Part shown: piece after piece, positions 57,050-64,000 of the stretch | Position numbering within the stretch: position 1 is the stretch's first letter | Layout: each line of letters opens with the position of its first letter | NCBI GenBank assembly: GCA_963770375.1 | Contig: CAVYPM010000025.1 | Location: 1-64,000, forward strand | DNA length: 64,000 nt | Origin: DASVBE01 sp963770375 | Lineage (GTDB): Bacteria; Actinomycetota; Actinomycetes; Streptosporangiales; Streptosporangiaceae | Direction: 5' to 3' | The notes under the pieces: model-generated | The model's input: only the letters and a program-made list of their open reading frames with translations | Told to the model about the DNA's origin: nothing | The model's database searches: none | Translations under genes and position numbers: made by a program

Positions 57050-57105
57050 GTTGCTTCGAAGTTGAAGCAGCTATCGTTTCCTATGTGCTTCAACTTCGAA
57101 GCAAC
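57050..57105. promoter_or_regulatory. MarR operator: perfect 20-bp inverted repeat
   Basis: GTTGCTTCGAAGTTGAAGCA (57050-57069) is exactly the reverse complement of TGCTTCAACTTCGAAGCAAC (57086-57105), separated by 16 bp. Each arm is itself a dyad, TGCTTC-N6-GAAGCA, of the size a MarR dimer covers, so two dimers could bind about 36 bp apart. The right arm ends just before the AAGGAGG site of the oxidoreductase gene. Confidence 0.85.
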
Positions 57106-57120
57106 TAAGGAGGAAGGGTC

Positions 57121-58053
57121 ATGAAGGCAGTCCGTTACCACTCCTACGGCGACAGCGGCGTCCTGGTCTGCGAGGACGCTGACCGTCCGGCGGCGGGGCC
57201 GGGGGAGGTGGTGCTGAAGGTGGCCGGCGCCGCGTTCAACCCGCTGGACGTCGCGATCCGCGCGGGCTTTGTGCAGCAGGTCTTCCCGGTGGCGCTGCCG
57301 CACATCCCGAACTACGACGTGGCCGGGGTCATCACCGAGGCCGGCGAGGGAGTGAACGGCTGGCGGGCCGGGGATGCGGTGGTGGCGTTCCTGCCGGTGA
57401 CCGCGCCCGGCGCGGCCGCCGAGTACGCCACCGCGCCCGCCGGGGCGCTGGCCGCCGCTCCCCGCGCCGTCGGCCTCGCCGACGCCGCGGCGCTGCCCTC
57501 GGCCGGGCTGACGGCGTGGCAGTCACTGTTCGAGCACGCCGGCCTGACGGCCGGGCAGAGCATCCTGATCAACGGCGCGGGCGGCGCCGTCGGCGGGTAC
57601 GCCGTCCAGCTGGCCCGCCGCGCCGGCGCCACCGTGACCGCGACCGCCAGCGCCCGCAGCGCGGGCCGCATCCGCTCCTACGGCGCGGACCGGATCATCG
57701 ACTACACCGCCACCCCGCTCCCCGGGGCGGTGGCCGGGCAGCAGTTCGGCGTGGTGCTGAACCTGGTGCGCACCAGCCCGGAGGAGACCGCGCGGCTCGC
57801 GGGCCTGACCGCCGCCGGCGGGGCCTTCGTCAGCACCACCTTCCCCGATTTCGGCGAGGCCGGGCGCGGGGTCCGGGTGGTGTCCGTCGTGGCGCGCAGC
57901 GACGCCGGCCAGCTCGCCGGGCTGGTCGCCCGCGTCGACGCCGGGGACCTGCGGATCGACGTCGCCCAGCGGCGGCCGCTGAGCGACCTGGCCGCCGTCC
58001 ACGACCAGGCCGTGGCCGGGCAGCTGCCGGGCAAGACCGTCCTGGTCCCCTGA
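57121..58053 (+). CDS. NADPH:quinone reductase-like zinc-independent alcohol dehydrogenase family protein
   Basis: MDR-superfamily oxidoreductase of 310 residues: MKAVRYHSYGDSGVLVCEDA, PNYDVAGVITEAGEGVNGW, the cofactor loop ILINGAGGAVGGYAVQLARR and GADRIIDYTATPLP. Zinc-binding cysteines are absent, as in quinone reductases. Its strong AAGGAGG site and the double MarR operator indicate induction by a MarR ligand, perhaps a phenolic or quinone compound. Confidence 0.9.
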   Translation: MKAVRYHSYGDSGVLVCEDADRPAAGPGEVVLKVAGAAFNPLDVAIRAGFVQQVFPVALPHIPNYDVAGVITEAGEGVNGWRAGDAVVAFLPVTAPGAAAEYATAPAGALAAAPRAVGLADAAALPSAGLTAWQSLFEHAGLTAGQSILINGAGGAVGGYAVQLARRAGATVTATASARSAGRIRSYGADRIIDYTATPLPGAVAGQQFGVVLNLVRTSPEETARLAGLTAAGGAFVSTTFPDFGEAGRGVRVVSVVARSDAGQLAGLVARVDAGDLRIDVAQRRPLSDLAAVHDQAVAGQLPGKTVLVP

Positions 58054-58080
58054 TGCCTGGCCCGCCCGCCCTGGGGCCCG

Positions 58081-58302
58081 TCATCGGCCTGGGGTGTCCT
58101 CGGCCTCCCAGCGCAGCAGGTCGCCGGGCTGGCAGCGGAGCGCCTCGCAGAGGGCAGCGAGCGTGGCGAAGCGCACCGCCTTGGCGCGGCCGTTCTTGAG
58201 CACGGCCAGGTTGGCGGGCGTGATCCCGACGCGGTCCGCGAGCTCGCCCACGGACATCTTCCGCCGGGCCAGCATCACGTCGATGTCGACGGCGATCGGC
58301 AT
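58081..58302 (-). CDS. XRE-type helix-turn-helix regulator, 73 aa
   Basis: A minimal Cro/C1-type protein: MPIAVDIDVMLARRKMSVGE, LADRVGITPANLAVLKNGRA, FATLAALCEALRCQPGDLLR. It is the YozG-like type that pairs with DUF2975 membrane proteins. Its start overlaps the DUF2975 stop by ATGA. It probably represses its own operon through the twin dyads upstream. Confidence 0.88.
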   Translation of the reverse strand: MPIAVDIDVMLARRKMSVGELADRVGITPANLAVLKNGRAKAVRFATLAALCEALRCQPGDLLRWEAEDTPGR

Positions 58303-58793
58303 CAGATCACCTCGTCCAGCTCGGCCTGCAGCTGCGCCGCTTCGGTATCGCGCGCGACGGCCTGGGCGAGCAGCATCCGCAGCAGGAGCACGATGAGCGC
58401 GACCCCCAGGATGGCCACGCCAGCCCCGCCCATGAGGACGGTGACGCCCGGGTCGGCCCGCTGGCCCGGCGCGTTGAGGGCGGTGACCGCGAACCACACC
58501 AGGGCCGCCGCCACGATCGCGCCGATCACGATGTCCACGTACCGGAAGGCGGCGTGGGAGAACACGGTTCCGCGGCGCACCATCGTCACCAGCCGCCATA
58601 CGCAGACCACGGCGACCTGGACCGACACCATGCCCACGATCGTGATCACGCGCAGCGGGGTCAGCGGGAGCGACCCGTCCTCCGGGTCGCTCCCGCTGAC
58701 CAGCGCCCACACCATCCCTGCCTGTACCAGCACGGTGCCGGCCAGCACCAGGGCGAGCACGGCGCGCAGCGCACGCACGGTCAGCTTTCCCAC
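58302..58793 (-). CDS. DUF2975 membrane protein
   Basis: The 163-residue protein has four predicted membrane helices (for instance ALRAVLALVLAGTVLVQAGM and GGAGVAILGVALIVLLLRML) and the DUF2975 signature loop TVFSHAAFRYVDI. The GTG start at 58793 lies 7 bp after GGGAGG. With the XRE protein it forms a common two-gene module of unknown role. Confidence 0.88.
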   Translation of the reverse strand: MGKLTVRALRAVLALVLAGTVLVQAGMVWALVSGSDPEDGSLPLTPLRVITIVGMVSVQVAVVCVWRLVTMVRRGTVFSHAAFRYVDIVIGAIVAAALVWFAVTALNAPGQRADPGVTVLMGGAGVAILGVALIVLLLRMLLAQAVARDTEAAQLQAELDEVI

Positions 58794-58805
58794 GGCCCAT
58801 CCTCC

Positions 58806-58845
58806 CTATCGACTTGCGATGGGAACCTATCGAGTTTCGATAGGT
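58806..58845 (-). promoter_or_regulatory. Twin XRE operators
   Basis: CCTATCGA-GTT-TCGATAGG (58827-58845) is a perfect 8-bp dyad. CCTATCGA-CTT-GCGATGGG (58806-58824) is a second copy with two mismatches. Their centres are 21 bp apart, two helical turns, so two dimers would sit on the same face of the DNA directly over the ribosome site of the DUF2975 gene. Confidence 0.75.
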
Positions 58846-58940
58846 GAAGCAAGAGCTGGGACGGCGGGCGGGCGGCAGTTCCGCCGGCCGAAAGCGCAGG
58901 CCCGCGCATATTGTCAGCGGCCGCGGATACTGTGGGGTTC

Positions 58941-59936
58941 ATGACGACCTACCGGGGCACCGCTCTGACCGGCCACGATGGCGGCCCGGAGGCTGAGCTG
59001 GAGGCGCACCGCCGGGAACTGACCGGCTACTGCTACCGGATGCTCGGTTCCGGCTTCGAAGCCGAAGACGCGGTGCAGGAAACCATGGTGCGGGCCTGGA
59101 AGGGCATTGACGGCTTCGACGGGCGGGCCTCGCTGCGCTCCTGGATGTACCGCATCGCCACCAACGTGTGCATCGACATGCTGCAGGGCCCGCAGCGCCG
59201 GGCCCGGCCGATGGACCTCGGCCCCTGCTCGACCGCGGCCGCGGTCATCCCCGCGCCGCTGGCCGAGAGCTCCTGGGTGCTGCCGATGCCGGACGCGCGC
59301 ACCGAGCCGTCCGGCGCGGACCCGGCCGAGCTGGCCGCCTACCGCGAGTCGATCCGGCTCGCGTTCGTGGCCGCGCTGCAGCACCTCCCGCCCCGGCAGC
59401 GGGCGATCCTGATCCTCCGCGAGGTGCTGCGCTGGCAGGCCAGCGAGGTCGCCGAGCTGCTCGACACCACGGTCGTCTCGGTCAACAGCGCCCTCCAGCG
59501 GGCCCGCGCCACGCTGGCCGCGGCGGGCCCGAGCGCCGACGCCCGCGAGCCGTCCGGCCTGGATCCGGCCCAGCAGGAGCTGCTCGGCAAGTACGTGGAC
59601 GCGTTCGAGCGGTACGACGTCACCGCGTTCGTCTCCCTGCTGCGCGAGGACGCCACGTTCTCCATGCCGCCGCACCCCATGTGGATCAGCGGCCCGGTCG
59701 AGGTCAGCAGCTGGCTGCTCGGCCCCGGCATCGGCTGCCGTGGCTCCCGCCTGGTCGCCACCACGGCCAACGGCTGCGCCGCGTTCGGCAGCTACCGTCC
59801 CGACCCGGCCGGCGGCCACACCCCGTTCGCCCTCCAGGTCATCGAGACCTCCGGCGGCCAGGTCTCGGCGATCCACAACTTCCTGTTCGCCGACCTGTTC
59901 CCCGCGTTCGGCCTGCCCACCCACCTGGACGACTGA
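58941..59936 (+). CDS. ECF sigma factor with C-terminal SnoaL-like domain
   Basis: Same architecture as the sigma factor at 11452: region 2 (YCYRMLGSGFEAEDAVQETM, VRAWKGIDGFDGRASLRSWM), region 4 (LPPRQRAILILREVLRWQAS, LLDTTVVSVNSALQRARATL), then a SnoaL-like domain (YVDAFERYDVTAFVSLLRED ... MPPHPMWISG). TIGR02960 type. ATG 58941 is used. It stands alone between the DUF2975 module and the serine hydrolase, with no anti-sigma gene. Confidence 0.88.
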   Translation: MTTYRGTALTGHDGGPEAELEAHRRELTGYCYRMLGSGFEAEDAVQETMVRAWKGIDGFDGRASLRSWMYRIATNVCIDMLQGPQRRARPMDLGPCSTAAAVIPAPLAESSWVLPMPDARTEPSGADPAELAAYRESIRLAFVAALQHLPPRQRAILILREVLRWQASEVAELLDTTVVSVNSALQRARATLAAAGPSADAREPSGLDPAQQELLGKYVDAFERYDVTAFVSLLREDATFSMPPHPMWISGPVEVSSWLLGPGIGCRGSRLVATTANGCAAFGSYRPDPAGGHTPFALQVIETSGGQVSAIHNFLFADLFPAFGLPTHLDD

Positions 59937-59968
59937 CGGCCCGGGCCCTGGCCCGGCGCGTCCGGCTC

Positions 59969-61409
59969 TTAACGGGGGCAGTGCAGGTGCTGAAGCTTGC
60001 TGGGGAACAGCGGTGGGTGGCGCCATCCGGCCTGGGCGCTGCGGCCGTCCAGGGAGCAGGTGATATCCATCCGGTGCGGGGTTTCCAGGAAAATGATCTC
60101 CGCCCGCAAGGTCCGGCCGTCGAGCCAGCCACCGGAGGCGGCCACCGGGATGATTGCCCCGTTGCGGTCGGCGGTCTCCGACACGGCCCACGCCCCGGCG
60201 CGGACGGGCACGGTCAGCGTGTTCAGCCGGCTCGATGAGGCTGAGCTGCCAGCCGCTGGCCCCCGGGGCCACCTCGATCGAGGTCAGGGCAGGGTGAACC
60301 GGGGGGTCTGCGGTGCGGGCCGCAACAGCAAACGGCCCGCTGGTCCACGGGCCCCAGTCGGCAGGCGCCGGCCCGGCGGGGCAGGCGGGCAGTTCGAGGC
60401 CAGCGAGCCGGGCGCTGAGCTTGTCCTGCGTGGAACTGGCGCTGGGTGACGACGTGCCGAGGCCGGGAAGCAGGTGGGTCCACAGAGCGTCGAGAAGGGC
60501 CTGCATGTCGAGCGTGTAGGCGGTGGTGACGACCACCGACTCCGGTCCGGGCAGGATCACGCAGAACTGCCCGAAGGCTCCATCGCCGCGGTATCCGTGC
60601 CGTGACTGCCAGAACTGGAAGCCGTAGCCCTGGCGCCAATCGGGGCTGGGCTCGCCCGGGGTGCCGATCTGCTTCGACGTCGCCTCGTCCACCCATTCCC
60701 CGGGGATCAGCTGGGCTCCGTCCCATCGGCCCCGCTGCAGGTACAGCAGCCCGAGTTTGGCGACGTCCTCGGTGCGGGCGTGCAGGCCGCTGAAGCCCTG
60801 CTCCCGCCCGGGCGGGAACGTGTGCCAGCCGACCGGCCCGATGCCGAGCGGATCGAGCAAGCGGGGCCGCAGGTACTGGGTGAGGGGCATCCCCGCGTTG
60901 CGCTGGATGATGCTGGCCAGCGTGTACGTGCAGGGCTGGCTGTAGGCGAAGACCGTGCCTGGCTCGCGGTCGGGCGGGATGAGCAGGAACCCGCGGACCG
61001 GCTCCACCCGGTCACGCATGATCGCCTCACCCAGCATTTCGCGGGTATGACCGCTGGTCATCGAGGCGACGTGCCGGATTCTCACCGACCGGCTGCGCGG
61101 GTCGGTGATGTCCGCGGCGAACTCGGCAAAGTGCGAGACAACCGTATCGTCCAGGTCAAACAGCCCCTCGGCCTGCGCGAAGGCCGCCGCGGTCGAGGTG
61201 AAGCTCTTGCTGAGCGAGTACAGCATCTGCGGCCGCCCGGCGCTGTACGGCGCCCACCACCCCTCGGCCACTACCTGCCCGTGCCGCACCACCATCAGGC
61301 TGTGCATCTCGATGCCGGGATGCTCTTCCACCGCGTCCAGAAAGCCGAGGATCGCGGCCGGATCGACCCGCTGATCCGCGGGCGTACTGCGTGGCAGGGA
61401 ACCCGGCAT
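59969..61409 (-). CDS. Serine hydrolase (beta-lactamase/class C-like), one frameshift
   Basis: The domain starts at ATG 61409 and carries the SxxK motif in MLYSLSKSFTSTAAAFAQAE, the YxN-type loop AYSQPCTYTLASIIQ and HTFPPGREQGFSGLHARTED. No signal peptide is seen, so it is likely cytoplasmic. Near 60225 the frame changes after LSLIEPAEH; the other frame continues TLTVPVRAGAWAVSETADRN, then RMDITCSLDGRSAQAGWRHP, and stops at 59969. The repaired protein has about 480 residues with a C-terminal beta domain. The substrate may be an ester or a short peptide. Confidence 0.82.
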
Positions 61410-61486
61410 GAAACGAGCCTAGCCAGACCGTCCGCGGCCGGCCCCGTCGCTGGCCCGGAAGGCCCGGGCTGGATACATTCGTGCCC

Positions 61487-63499
61487 ATGTTCGAATCGGC
61501 GGACGGGCTCGAACGGCTGAACGACGACCAGCGCCGGGCGGCGGTGCACGACGGCGGGCCGCTGCTGATCCTGGCCGGCGCGGGCACCGGCAAGACCGGC
61601 ACGCTGGTGGCCCGGGCCACCTGGCTGCGCTCCCGCGGCATCCCGGCCAGCCGGATCCTGCTGCTCACGTTCACCCGCCGGGCGGCCGACGACATCATGG
61701 CCCGGGTCGCCCCGGCCAGCGCCGCCGCCTCCGAGCGGATCTGCGGGGGCACGTTCCACGCGATCGCGCACCGGATCATCCGCGAGCACGCCGAGTCGTT
61801 CGCGCTGCCGCCGGAGTTCAGCGTGCTCGACCCGGCCGACGTCACCGACCTGATGGACCGGCTGCGCGCCGAGCATGACCTGGTCGGCACCGCCCGCCGG
61901 GCGCCGCGCGCCGCGGTCTGCGCCGACATCTACACCCGCTGCGTGAACACCCGCACCACGGTGGCCGAGGTGGTCCAGGCCGGATTCCCGTGGTGCACCG
62001 ACTTCACCGCCGCGCTGTCCGGCCTGTTCCGCGGTTACGTGGCGCACAAACGGCAGCACGGGCTGGTCGACTTCGACGACCTGCTGCTGCTGTGGCGTGC
62101 CGCGCTGGCCGACGAGGCGGCCGGGGCGGCCCTGCGCGGCCTGTTCGGCGCCGTGCTCGTCGACGAGTACCAGGACGTCAACGCGGTCCAGGCGGACATC
62201 GTCCGGCTGCTCCGCCCGGACGGCCAGGGGCTGACCTGCGTCGGCGACGACGCCCAGGCCATCTACGGGTTCCGCGGCGCGGACCCGGCCCACCTGCGCG
62301 CGCTGACCGCCACCTACCCGGACCTGACCGTCCTCCGGCTGGGCCGCAACTACCGGTCACGGCAGGCCGTGCTCGGGCTGGCCAACGCGGTCCGGCCGCA
62401 GTCGGACGGGCTCGAGCTGGGCCTGACCGCGGACCGGCCGGGCGGCTCGCCGCCGCTGCTGGTCCGCTGCCACGACGAGGCCACCCAGGCCCGGGAGATC
62501 TGCGCGCGGGTGCTCACCGCCCACGAGAACGGCACCGACCTGCGGGACCAGGCCGTGCTGGTCCGCACGGCGCACCACACTGACGTGCTGGAGATCGAGC
62601 TGGCCGCCCGCGGTATCCCGTTCCGGAAGTACGGCGGGCTGAAGTTCACCGAGGCCGCGCACGTCAAGGACTTCCTGGCGGCGGCCCGGGTGGTCGCCAA
62701 CCCGGCCGATGATCTGGCCTGGTTCCGGCTGCTGCGGCTGCACGAGGGCATCGGCCCGGTCCTGGCCCGCCGGGTCACCGAGGCGCTGGCGCTGGCCGAG
62801 CCCGGCCCGCTGACCCGCTGGCCGGACGCGCTCGCGCTGATCCCGGCCCGGGCCCGGCCCGCGGTGGGCGCCACCGTGGCCGGCCTGATCACCGCGGCCG
62901 GCCTGGACAGCACCGCGGAGCGGGCCACGCTGATCCTGGCCGCGCTGCACGACCCGCTGCGGGCCCGCTACGCGGACGCCGCGGTCCGGATCGGCGACCT
63001 GGAGCGGCTGGCCGACGCGGCCGCCAGCCGTCCGTCACTGCACGACGCGCTGACCGAGATCGCGCTGGACCCGCCGGTGTCGTCGGCCGACCTGGCCGGC
63101 CCGCCGCGGCTGGACGAGGACTACCTGATCATCTCCACCGTGCACTCGGCCAAGGGCCTGGAATGGCCGGTCGTGCACCTGCCGCACCTGGTCGACGGGG
63201 CGGTGCCCAGCGACATGGCGCTCGGCACCGCGGAGGGGCTGGCCGAGGAGCGCCGGCTGTTCTACGTCGCGGTCACCCGGGCCCGGGACCAGCTGTACCT
63301 GTACGCGCCGCTGCGCATGCACCACCGGCGCACCGCCCGCGACGACCGGCACAGCTACGCGCCGCTGACCCGGTTCCTGGACGCCGCCGCGCTGGCCCAG
63401 GTCGAGGTGACCGACGCGGCCCCGCCGGTGCCGCTGATCCCGCGGGTGGCCGCGCTGGCCGCGACCGTGGACGCCGACCTGGACGCGCTCTGGGCCTGA
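61487..63499 (+). CDS. UvrD/Rep-type superfamily 1 DNA helicase
   Basis: Helicase motifs are all visible in 670 residues: Q motif (LNDDQRRAA), Walker A ILAGAGTGKTGTLVARATWL, Ia LTFTRRAADDIMAR, II VLVDEYQDVN, III VGDDAQAIYGFRGA, IV LGRNYRSRQAVLGLAN, V TVHSAKGLEWPVVHLPHL and VI YVAVTRARDQLYLY. It is shorter than UvrD/PcrA and lacks the C-terminal extension, like other accessory actinobacterial SF1 helicases. ATG 61487 is preferred to GTG 61481. Confidence 0.92.
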   Translation: MFESADGLERLNDDQRRAAVHDGGPLLILAGAGTGKTGTLVARATWLRSRGIPASRILLLTFTRRAADDIMARVAPASAAASERICGGTFHAIAHRIIREHAESFALPPEFSVLDPADVTDLMDRLRAEHDLVGTARRAPRAAVCADIYTRCVNTRTTVAEVVQAGFPWCTDFTAALSGLFRGYVAHKRQHGLVDFDDLLLLWRAALADEAAGAALRGLFGAVLVDEYQDVNAVQADIVRLLRPDGQGLTCVGDDAQAIYGFRGADPAHLRALTATYPDLTVLRLGRNYRSRQAVLGLANAVRPQSDGLELGLTADRPGGSPPLLVRCHDEATQAREICARVLTAHENGTDLRDQAVLVRTAHHTDVLEIELAARGIPFRKYGGLKFTEAAHVKDFLAAARVVANPADDLAWFRLLRLHEGIGPVLARRVTEALALAEPGPLTRWPDALALIPARARPAVGATVAGLITAAGLDSTAERATLILAALHDPLRARYADAAVRIGDLERLADAAASRPSLHDALTEIALDPPVSSADLAGPPRLDEDYLIISTVHSAKGLEWPVVHLPHLVDGAVPSDMALGTAEGLAEERRLFYVAVTRARDQLYLYAPLRMHHRRTARDDRHSYAPLTRFLDAAALAQVEVTDAAPPVPLIPRVAALAATVDADLDALWA

Positions 63500-63518
63500 C
63501 CGGCCTGACCCGCCAGGC

Positions 63519-64000
63519 TCAGTCCTGGTGAGCCGCCTGAGCGAACGCCCACGCGTCGGCCACGATCGTGTGCAGGTCCCGTGCCGGCTGCCAGCCCAGG
63601 TCGGCGCGGATCCGGTCGGACGAGGCGACCAGGATCGCCGGGTCGCCCGGACGCCGCCCGGCGATCTGCGCCGGGATGTCCAGGCCGGTGACGTCCTGGC
63701 AGGCGGCCAGGATCTCCCGGTTGGAGAACCCGGTCCCGCTGCCCAGGTTGTAGATCTTGTGCTCGCCCGGCGCGCACGCCTCCAGCGCGAGCAGGTGCGC
63801 CTGGGCCAGGTCGGCGACGTGGATGTAGTCCCGCACGCAGGTGCCGTCCGGGGTCGGGTAGTCGTCCCCGAAGATCCGCAGCGGCCCGTCCCCGCGCTGG
63901 GCCACCGCCAGCACGTTCGGGATCAGGTGAGTCTCCGGCGAGTGCCGCTCGCCGAGCCACTGGCCGCCCGGGTCCCGGTAGGCGCCGGCCACGTTGAAGT
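63519..64000 (-). CDS. galE: UDP-glucose 4-epimerase, C-terminal part (runs off the window)
   Basis: The visible 160 residues show the GalE C-terminal half: NVAGAYRDPGGQWLGERHSP, THLIPNVLAVAQ, IFGDDYPTPDGTCVRDYIHV, ADLAQAHLLALE, YNLGSGTGFSNREI and a closing SSDRIRADLGWQP. It interconverts UDP-glucose and UDP-galactose with bound NAD. The N-terminal NAD-binding half and start lie beyond base 64000. It is convergent with the helicase gene, with a 19-bp gap. Confidence 0.92.
   Translation of the reverse strand, partial: FNVAGAYRDPGGQWLGERHSPETHLIPNVLAVAQRGDGPLRIFGDDYPTPDGTCVRDYIHVADLAQAHLLALEACAPGEHKIYNLGSGTGFSNREILAACQDVTGLDIPAQIAGRRPGDPAILVASSDRIRADLGWQPARDLHTIVADAWAFAQAAHQD

Noticed and set aside
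58914..59968. C-terminal extension of the serine hydrolase frame over the sigma gene
   Set aside because: It arises only after the frameshift near 60225 and is antisense to the ECF sigma gene.

Overview
The window is 64 kb of chromosome from a high-GC Gram-positive bacterium, almost certainly an actinomycete. Supporting signs are the very high third-position GC, many GTG starts, ergothioneine genes, a BTAD-type regulator, TreY-TreZ-GlgX, a DUF5703 gene beside an M20 peptidase, and the block topA / MFS-thymidylate kinase fusion / holB / PSP1 gene / tRNA-Thr. I cannot name the genus; a Streptosporangiales-like organism is a guess.

Bases 1-16.5 kb are an accessory-looking arm. It holds a DUF2637 remnant, a broken STAND/BTAD regulator, an endonuclease-phosphatase fragment, a MerR-RidA-MFS group, an RraA-like gene divergent from a MocR regulator, a PhzF fragment, a second MFS gene, an ECF sigma gene and an ergothioneine cluster. 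In that cluster egtD is intact, egtA and egtB carry indels, and egtC has lost its middle.

Bases 16.8-25.7 kb look like a mobile island at the 3' end of a tRNA-Leu(GAG) gene. A 12-bp piece of the tRNA end is repeated in the same orientation at 16801 and 25701. Between the copies lie an IS3-type remnant, a complete IS5-type element, a promoter with a tiny ORF and a strong hairpin, an HTH-fused HsdM-like methylase whose catalytic motif reads IPPF, a one-TRD HsdS-like gene, a membrane-anchored NB-ARC ATPase with 14 near-identical WD40 blades, and the tail of a serine recombinase. This looks defence-like and is the most interesting part of the window.

Bases 25.8-46 kb are mostly ordinary, clean chromosome: M20 hydrolase, DUF5703, topA, MFS-Tmk, holB, a sigma factor with a membrane partner, the PSP1/RicT gene, tRNA-Thr(CGT), MerR, a GH6 glycosidase, a secreted protein of unknown function, GNAT, LuxR, VOC, LOG and an S53 peptidase lipoprotein.

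Bases 46.3-64 kb hold an ABATE/CGNR gene, a treY-treZ-glgX operon (glycogen to trehalose) full of one-base frameshifts, a glutathionyl-hydroquinone-reductase-like gene, a CDF transporter, a MarR/oxidoreductase pair around a perfect 20-bp inverted repeat, a DUF2975-XRE pair with twin operators, an ECF sigma gene, a serine hydrolase, a UvrD-like helicase and the 3' part of galE.

One-base frameshifts cluster sharply (0.5-2.3, 13-15, 20-22.6 and 48.6-53.8 kb), while long stretches have none. Many may be sequencing errors rather than real decay. The egtC deletion cannot be explained that way.
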